A stretch of 64,000 nt of DNA from contig NZ_CP082284.1 of the NCBI RefSeq assembly GCF_019880225.1, positions 1,922,001 to 1,986,000 of the forward strand. The letters run 5' to 3'. The stretch's first letter is position 1, and each line of letters starts with the position of its first letter. The position numbers were made by a program, and so were the translations under genes. Source of the stretch: Halobaculum rubrum. Lineage in GTDB: Archaea; Halobacteriota; Halobacteria; Halobacteriales; Haloferacaceae. The notes under the pieces are model-generated. The model ran no database searches. It worked only from the letters and a program-made list of their open reading frames with translations, and was not told the DNA's origin. Shown here one piece after another: positions 59,343 to 64,000 of this stretch.

Positions 59343-59439
59343 GGAACGCCCCGTTCGTGTCGGCTGTGTGGTGTGTCACTGGTCGTGCACGGCGGTGACA
59401 GGCTTTTATCGGTGCCCGGTGTAGCGAGTTCCAACCCTG

Positions 59440-60159
59440 ATGTCACTTCGGGCAGTCATCGACGCCGTCGAGGGCCGAGAGAAACGCCTGACGGTGTTCG
59501 ATCCGCCGACCGACGACGCGGTCGCGGAGCTGCGCGAGTACTTCGCCTCCCAGGCCGTCCGGATCGAGGAGGGCACGACCGACAGCGGCCTCTCGGGGTA
59601 CGTCGTGCTCTCCGACGAGCACGACGACGAGGTGCTCGCGGCGGTCGACCTCCGGCATCTCCGGGGCGAGGTCGCGGTCGGGCCGGGCGAGCGGAGCGCG
59701 TTCGCGCCCATCCTCGAACACCTCGACGAGGCGACGTTCACATCGTACGACCTCGGCCAGATGATGGCGGCGACCCGGGAGATGGAGGACCGGGCGTGGC
59801 GTTCGGGGGCGGGCGAGCTCCACGCCGGCTTCCAGCGCGTCGACGCGATCCGCGCGCAGAAGGGCGTCTACGAGGACCTCGCGACCAAGGAGATCGACAT
59901 CCACGCCTACTGTGGCCCGAGCGACGACGCACCCGAGATCGAGGGCGTGTCGATCCACCGGGAGGACGCCGACGAGATCAGACGCTCCTGGTTCGTCGCG
60001 TTCGACGGCGGCGGCGACCCCGGCGACGCCTGTCTGCTCCTCGCCGAGGAGCGGGGCGACCCCGCCGACCGACAGTTCTACGGGTTCTGGACCTACGACT
60101 CGACCACCGTCGCGACGGTGATCGACCACCTCCAGGAGACGTACGCGATCACCGCGTAA
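59440..60159 (+). CDS. DICT-like sensory domain protein
   Basis: 239 residues. MSLRAVIDAVEGREKRLTVFDP, FVV-type blocks (SGYVVLSDEHDDEVLAAVDL), FTSYDLGQMMAATREMEDRAW and SWFVAFDGGGDPGDACLLLAEE match the DICT sensory domain seen in haloarchaea, related to domains fused to GGDEF and kinase proteins elsewhere. It is probably a small-molecule or light sensor; no output domain is attached. GCTTTTATC (59402-59410) is the TATA box. Confidence 0.8.
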   Translation: MSLRAVIDAVEGREKRLTVFDPPTDDAVAELREYFASQAVRIEEGTTDSGLSGYVVLSDEHDDEVLAAVDLRHLRGEVAVGPGERSAFAPILEHLDEATFTSYDLGQMMAATREMEDRAWRSGAGELHAGFQRVDAIRAQKGVYEDLATKEIDIHAYCGPSDDAPEIEGVSIHREDADEIRRSWFVAFDGGGDPGDACLLLAEERGDPADRQFYGFWTYDSTTVATVIDHLQETYAITA

Positions 60160-60196
60160 CGATCAACGCGTCGACCGCGTGTCCCGGTTTCAAACA

Positions 60197-60226
60197 GGTT
60201 ATATACGTCCCTGACTGAACGTTCAG
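60197..60226 (+). promoter_or_regulatory. TATA box and CTGAACGTTCAG operator of the exporter operon
   Basis: GGTTATATAC (60197-60206) is a strong TATA box. CTGAACGTTCAG (60215-60226) is a perfect 12-bp palindrome between it and the ATG at 60236, over the expected transcription start. TetR-type repressors bind such sites; no TetR gene is in the window. Confidence 0.65.
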
Positions 60227-60235
60227 ACAAGACCG

Positions 60236-61789
60236 ATGTCACGCCGCCCACAGACGCTGTTGATCGCAGCCCTACTGATCTTCTCCGCGGTCGGCGCGGG
60301 ATTCGTCGGCGTCGCGGCCGCGGACGAGGACCCCCGATTCGAGACCGATGTGGCCGAGCCGGTGCTCCAGCCCGGGACGACCCAGGAGCTCACCGTCGAA
60401 CTCACGAACGACGCCGCCGACCGCGACGACGACGTCGAGCCGGCGCTCGACGTGAACGCCACGGTCGGCGATATCGACGGGATCGACGTCCTCTCGTCCA
60501 CGAGGGACCTCGGCCGAATGGGCGACGGCGCCACCCGGTCGGTGACGGTACAGATCGACGTCGCGGCCAACATCCCCGGCGGGGAGCACCGCGTCCCGAT
60601 CACCGTCAAGTACCGCGACGAGGACGACGAGGACGAGGTGCTCACGACGACGGTGTACGCGACAGTCCGCGTGCAGGAGCGTGCCCGATTCGAGCTCGAA
60701 GACGTCGAGTCGGCCGCTCCGGTCGGCGGATCGGGGACCGTTTCGGTGACGATCCGCAACGTCGGCAAGGAGTCGGCCCGGAATGCGGTCCTCTCGCTCC
60801 AGTCCGGTAACGGCGACCTCACGTTCGGCCGGTCGGCGAGTGCCCGCCGGTTCGTCGGCATGCTCGGTCCGAACGAGACCCGGACCGTCGAGGTCGACGC
60901 GACGCTCGTCGAGTCGGCCGAGACGCGCGAGTACGCGGTCGACGCGACCGTCGAGTACGAGGCGGAGGGCGGCGCGTCGGCCACCTCCCGACCGCTCTCG
61001 TTCGGCGTACTCCCGCTGCCCGAACAGACGTTCGGTGTCGACGACCTCGCGAGCACCCTCCGGGTCGGCGAGGAGGGGCAGGTAACCGGCACCGTGACCA
61101 ACACGGGTGAGCGGACCGTGACGAACGCCGTCGTCCTGTTCGAGACGACGAACCCGAACGTCTCGCCGCTGGAGTCCGAGGTCGCCGTCGGGACGCTCGA
61201 CCCCGGCGAGTCGACCGAGTTCGCGTTCGACATCGAGGTGTCCGACGCCGCGGAGGCGGGACCGCGCCAGTTCACGCTGCGCGTCCAGTATCGTGACGAC
61301 GAGGGCACCCGCAGGACCGGCGATTCGATCGACGCGCCGGTCTCGATCGCCCAGTCCCGCGACGAGTTCGCCGTGAGCGCGGTCAACGGAACGGTCGAGG
61401 TCGGGAGCGGCGGGACGTTCACCCTCGAGGTGACGAACAACCGCGACGAGCCGGTACGCGACGTGTCCGCGAAGCTGTTCCTCGATGGCCCGCTGTCGTC
61501 GGGGGACGACGAGGGGTTCATCGACGCGATCGCCCCCGGCGAGACGAGAGAGGTGACGTTCGACCTCTCGATGGCCGGGAGCGCGATCGCCGACAAGACG
61601 TACCCCGCGAGCGTCGACTTCCGGTACGAGACCGGCGACGGTGATACCCTGATCTCCGACACCTACGAGGTGCCGGTCGAGGCGGTCGCGCCCAGCGGGA
61701 ACGGCCTGCCGCTCGGTGCCATCGGCGTCGCGGCGGTCGTCGTCGTTCTCGGGATCGCCGGCGCCGTCTACCTCCGGCGCAACAGATGA
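60236..61789 (+). CDS. Secreted COG1361-type protein, partner of the MMPL exporter
   Basis: 517 residues. A signal peptide (MSRRPQTLLIAALLIFSAVGAGFVGVAAA) is followed by four Ig/CARDB-like repeats. Each has a TVEL/TVSV-type strand and an NxG or PGE turn (VLQPGTTQELTVELTND; SGTVSVTIRNVG; EEGQVTGTVTNTG; SGGTFTLEVTNNRDEPV). A membrane helix closes the protein (GAIGVAAVVVVLGIAGAVYLRRNR). The surface domain likely docks with the RND transporter encoded in a 4-base overlap. Strong TATA and a repressor-like palindrome control it. Confidence 0.88.
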   Translation: MSRRPQTLLIAALLIFSAVGAGFVGVAAADEDPRFETDVAEPVLQPGTTQELTVELTNDAADRDDDVEPALDVNATVGDIDGIDVLSSTRDLGRMGDGATRSVTVQIDVAANIPGGEHRVPITVKYRDEDDEDEVLTTTVYATVRVQERARFELEDVESAAPVGGSGTVSVTIRNVGKESARNAVLSLQSGNGDLTFGRSASARRFVGMLGPNETRTVEVDATLVESAETREYAVDATVEYEAEGGASATSRPLSFGVLPLPEQTFGVDDLASTLRVGEEGQVTGTVTNTGERTVTNAVVLFETTNPNVSPLESEVAVGTLDPGESTEFAFDIEVSDAAEAGPRQFTLRVQYRDDEGTRRTGDSIDAPVSIAQSRDEFAVSAVNGTVEVGSGGTFTLEVTNNRDEPVRDVSAKLFLDGPLSSGDDEGFIDAIAPGETREVTFDLSMAGSAIADKTYPASVDFRYETGDGDTLISDTYEVPVEAVAPSGNGLPLGAIGVAAVVVVLGIAGAVYLRRNR

Positions 61790-64000
61790 GCGGCGAGGGG
61801 GTCACCGCCGCGGTCGCCACGGAGATCACGGAGCGTCCCGGCCGGATCGTCGCGGCGTTCCTGCTGCTCACGCTGGTGTTCGCCGGCGGGCTGGCGAACG
61901 TCTCGACGGCCGCCGGCACGGAGCAGTTCACTTCGGGGATCCCTGCAGAGGAGGCACTGTCGGACATCCAGCGGGACTTCGGTCCGTCGTTCGCCGACGA
62001 CACCGGCTCGACACAGCTCGTCCAGCGGGACCGGAACGTCCTCTCGAAGCCGGCGATGCTGCGAATGCTCGAGGCGCAGTATCGGCTGCAGGAGACGGAC
62101 GGCTTACGCGTGGTCGGCGTGTCGTCCCCGGCGGCGACGGTCGCACGGACGATCGATCCGAACGCGACCACGACAGAGGCGCAGATCCGCGCGCTCGAAC
62201 GGTCGACCCCCACGGAGATAGATCAGGCGGTCCGTGAGAACGCGGATAACCCGGCGTTCACCGGCGGCGTGTCCGACGACTTCAACGCCGAGTCGGCCTC
62301 TGCGTCGGCCACGATCGGCGTCGTGACCCACGAGATACCGGGCGCCGGCGGCGGCGGTGCGGCGGCCGGGCAGAGCGGTTCCAGCCCGCTGACCGATATC
62401 CAGCTCCGGAGCCAGCGCGTCGTCGACACCGTCGGCGGCGACATCACCGTCTTCGGGTCGGGGATCATCTCCGCGGAGTTCTCGTCGGTGATCACCGACT
62501 CGCTGCTCATCGTCACGCCCGCGGCGGTCCTGTTGATCATCGGCTTCCTGATCGTCGCCTACCGCGACCTCATCGACCTCCTGTTGGGGTCGTTCACGCT
62601 GCTGTTGGCGGTCGTGTGGACGTTCGGGTTCCTCGGGCTCGCCGGGATCCCGTTCAGCCAGATGATGATCTCGGTGCCGCCGCTGCTGCTGGCGGTCGGG
62701 ATCGACTTCGGTATCCACGCGGTGAACCGCTACCGGGAGGACCGGGCGGAGGGCTACGGCGTCGAGGACGCGATGAACCTGGCAGTTCGGCAGCTTCTCG
62801 TGGCGTTCTTCATCGTGACGGGGACGACCGTGATCGGGTTCCTCGCGAACCTCACGTCGGACCTCGCGCCGATCCGGGAGTTCGGGCTGGTCGCGGCCGC
62901 GGGCATCCTGTTCACGTTCCTCCTGTTCGGCGTGTTCCTCCCGGCCGCGAAGGTGCTGATCGACCAACGTCGCGACGTCATTCCCATCCCGACGTTCTCC
63001 CAGGCGCCGCTCGGCGCCGAGGGGACCGGACTCGCGAGCGTGCTTCGGGTCGGCGTCTCGGTCGGCGACCGCGCGCCGCGGGTGTTCCTCGCGCTCGTGC
63101 TCGTTCTCACGGCGGTCTCGGGCGGCTACGCGGCGGGGATCTCCACGTCGTTCTCACAGGAGGACTTCCTCCCGCCCGAGGAGACGCCCGACTACCTGGA
63201 GGAACTCCCCGAGCCGTTCGCGCCCAGCGACTACACCGCCGTCGCGACGCTCAACTTCCTCGAGGAGAAGTTCACCGCGAGCCAGGGGGGATCGGTCACG
63301 GTCTACGTCGAGGGCGATATGGAGGACCCGACGAGACTCGAGGAGATCCATCGGATGGGGAAGGATCCGCCGAGCACGTTCGTCTCCGAGGACGGGCGCG
63401 CGGAGTCACGAAGTATCGTGACGGTCATCCGACAGCGCGCGGCGTCCGACCCCGAGTTCCGCCGGCTCGTGAACCGGAACGACCGGAACGCGAACGGCGT
63501 CCCCGACGACAACCTCGGGGAGATCTACGATTACCTGCTGTCGTCGTCCTCGCGCGAGCAGGCGCTGCAGTACCTCGCCGAGGACCGACGGAGCACACGG
63601 GTGGTCTACTCGACGGAAGCCGACGCCGACCAGTCGGCGGTGACGGCCGACGGACGCGCGGTCGCCGACCGCTACCGCGACACCAGCGGCGTCGCGGTCG
63701 CGACCGGCGGAACCGTGGTGTTCGCCGCCGTGTCTGACCTGATCTTCGTCTCGGCCGTCCAGAGCCTCGCCGTGGCGCTGTCGCTCACGGTTGTGTTCCT
63801 GGTCGTCATCTACGGCGTGATCGAGGGCTTGCCGTCGCTCGGCCTCGTCAACACCCTCCCGATCATCGCGTCGGTGGCGCTCGTGGCGGCGACGATGCGG
63901 CTCGCGGGCATCGCGTTTAACGCATTCACGGCGACGATCCTCTCGTTGACGATCGGCTTGGGGATCGATTACTCGGTTCACGTCGTCCACCGCTTCATCG
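61786..64000 (+). CDS. RND/MMPL family exporter, 5' part
   Basis: At least 738 residues, running off the window end. The ATG overlaps the preceding stop (ATGA). TM1 is near residue 20 (VAAFLLLTLVFAGGLA), then a large exterior loop (about 40-240), helices from 245 on. GIDFGIHAVNRYRED and, near the window end, GLGIDYSVHVVHRF are the two MMPL GxDY/F motifs with the proton-relay Asp, so both halves are present. It exports lipids, drugs or envelope compounds with proton drive. Its exterior domains probably meet the COG1361 partner. Confidence 0.92.
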   Translation, partial: MSGEGVTAAVATEITERPGRIVAAFLLLTLVFAGGLANVSTAAGTEQFTSGIPAEEALSDIQRDFGPSFADDTGSTQLVQRDRNVLSKPAMLRMLEAQYRLQETDGLRVVGVSSPAATVARTIDPNATTTEAQIRALERSTPTEIDQAVRENADNPAFTGGVSDDFNAESASASATIGVVTHEIPGAGGGGAAAGQSGSSPLTDIQLRSQRVVDTVGGDITVFGSGIISAEFSSVITDSLLIVTPAAVLLIIGFLIVAYRDLIDLLLGSFTLLLAVVWTFGFLGLAGIPFSQMMISVPPLLLAVGIDFGIHAVNRYREDRAEGYGVEDAMNLAVRQLLVAFFIVTGTTVIGFLANLTSDLAPIREFGLVAAAGILFTFLLFGVFLPAAKVLIDQRRDVIPIPTFSQAPLGAEGTGLASVLRVGVSVGDRAPRVFLALVLVLTAVSGGYAAGISTSFSQEDFLPPEETPDYLEELPEPFAPSDYTAVATLNFLEEKFTASQGGSVTVYVEGDMEDPTRLEEIHRMGKDPPSTFVSEDGRAESRSIVTVIRQRAASDPEFRRLVNRNDRNANGVPDDNLGEIYDYLLSSSSREQALQYLAEDRRSTRVVYSTEADADQSAVTADGRAVADRYRDTSGVAVATGGTVVFAAVSDLIFVSAVQSLAVALSLTVVFLVVIYGVIEGLPSLGLVNTLPIIASVALVAATMRLAGIAFNAFTATILSLTIGLGIDYSVHVVHRFI

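Noticed and set aside
1-64000. Defence island, prophage or integrated element
   Set aside because: No integrase, transposase, restriction, toxin-antitoxin or Cas gene, no tRNA-linked attachment site, and uniform composition throughout.

Overview
This window is chromosomal DNA from a haloarchaeon (class Halobacteria); the genus cannot be fixed from the sequence alone. The support is consistent throughout. GC is very high, with GC-rich third codon positions that open long false frames opposite real genes. The proteins are rich in Asp and Glu. Most starts are leaderless ATGs about 25-30 bases after a TATA-like box, and Shine-Dalgarno sites are rare. One secreted protease has a twin-arginine signal. 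Many families are known mainly from haloarchaea: small zinc-finger proteins, AbrB-PhoU fusions, permease-Usp fusions and CbiX next to a DR2241-type protein. I see no rRNA, tRNA, CRISPR array, insertion sequence, integrase or phage gene, so this looks like stable core genome and not an island.

Layout. 1-7.2 kb: end of a DHH phosphoesterase, a CBS-ParB-like protein, small haloarchaeal proteins, a Tat-exported subtilase, an aldo/keto reductase divergent from an acyl-CoA synthetase, and a Zn-ribbon/small membrane protein pair. 7.3-13.2 kb: an Fe-S photolyase, then a metal block with a NikR-like regulator, the Cu+ ATPase CopA and a divergent CopZ chaperone. 13.3-20.4 kb: a DUF457 membrane protein, an MscS channel, a second aldo/keto reductase, a DUF998 protein, a K+ channel with two RCK modules, a CDGSH protein, haem-copper oxidase subunit III and a 51-residue zinc-finger protein. 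20.4-28.4 kb: DUF488, a polytopic membrane protein with a C2H2-TM partner, a 792-residue modular protein, a winged-helix regulator, purA, a Trm112-like protein and a membrane-anchored protein.

28.4-40.5 kb: cobaltochelatase CbiX with its DR2241 partner, cysS, a two-domain Usp, an Lrp/AsnC regulator divergent from an amino-acid permease-Usp fusion, thioredoxin reductase, and a ZIP metal transporter with a striking two-operator promoter. 40.5-50.5 kb: an M24 peptidase, an MFS transporter, a sugar isomerase/PfkB kinase pair, a large membrane histidine kinase, an acyl-CoA dehydrogenase, a RIO-like kinase and a DUF4112 protein. 50.5-64 kb: a 0.7 kb gene-free hairpin-rich stretch, a Gfo/Idh/MocA dehydrogenase, a nitrilase/SRPBCC pair, small haloarchaeal proteins, an AbrB-PhoU regulator, an NAD-kinase-like protein, a DoxX protein, a DICT-like sensor, and an RND (MMPL) exporter with its secreted partner, cut by the window end.

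Genes that appear to work together: copA-copZ with the NikR-like regulator; cbiX-DR2241; isomerase-PfkB (4-base overlap); nitrilase-SRPBCC (4-base overlap); the membrane protein-C2H2 pair (4-base overlap); the COG1361-type protein-MMPL pair (4-base overlap); and Lrp-permease (divergent around a perfect palindrome).

I found no obvious new multi-gene system. The strongest unexplained signals are small. Three genes end in tandem duplications that start from or span their stop codons. Two matching palindromes sit exactly 40 bp apart upstream of the ZIP gene. The 50.5-51.2 kb gap carries several perfect hairpins. Two places show coding signal broken by a frame change.
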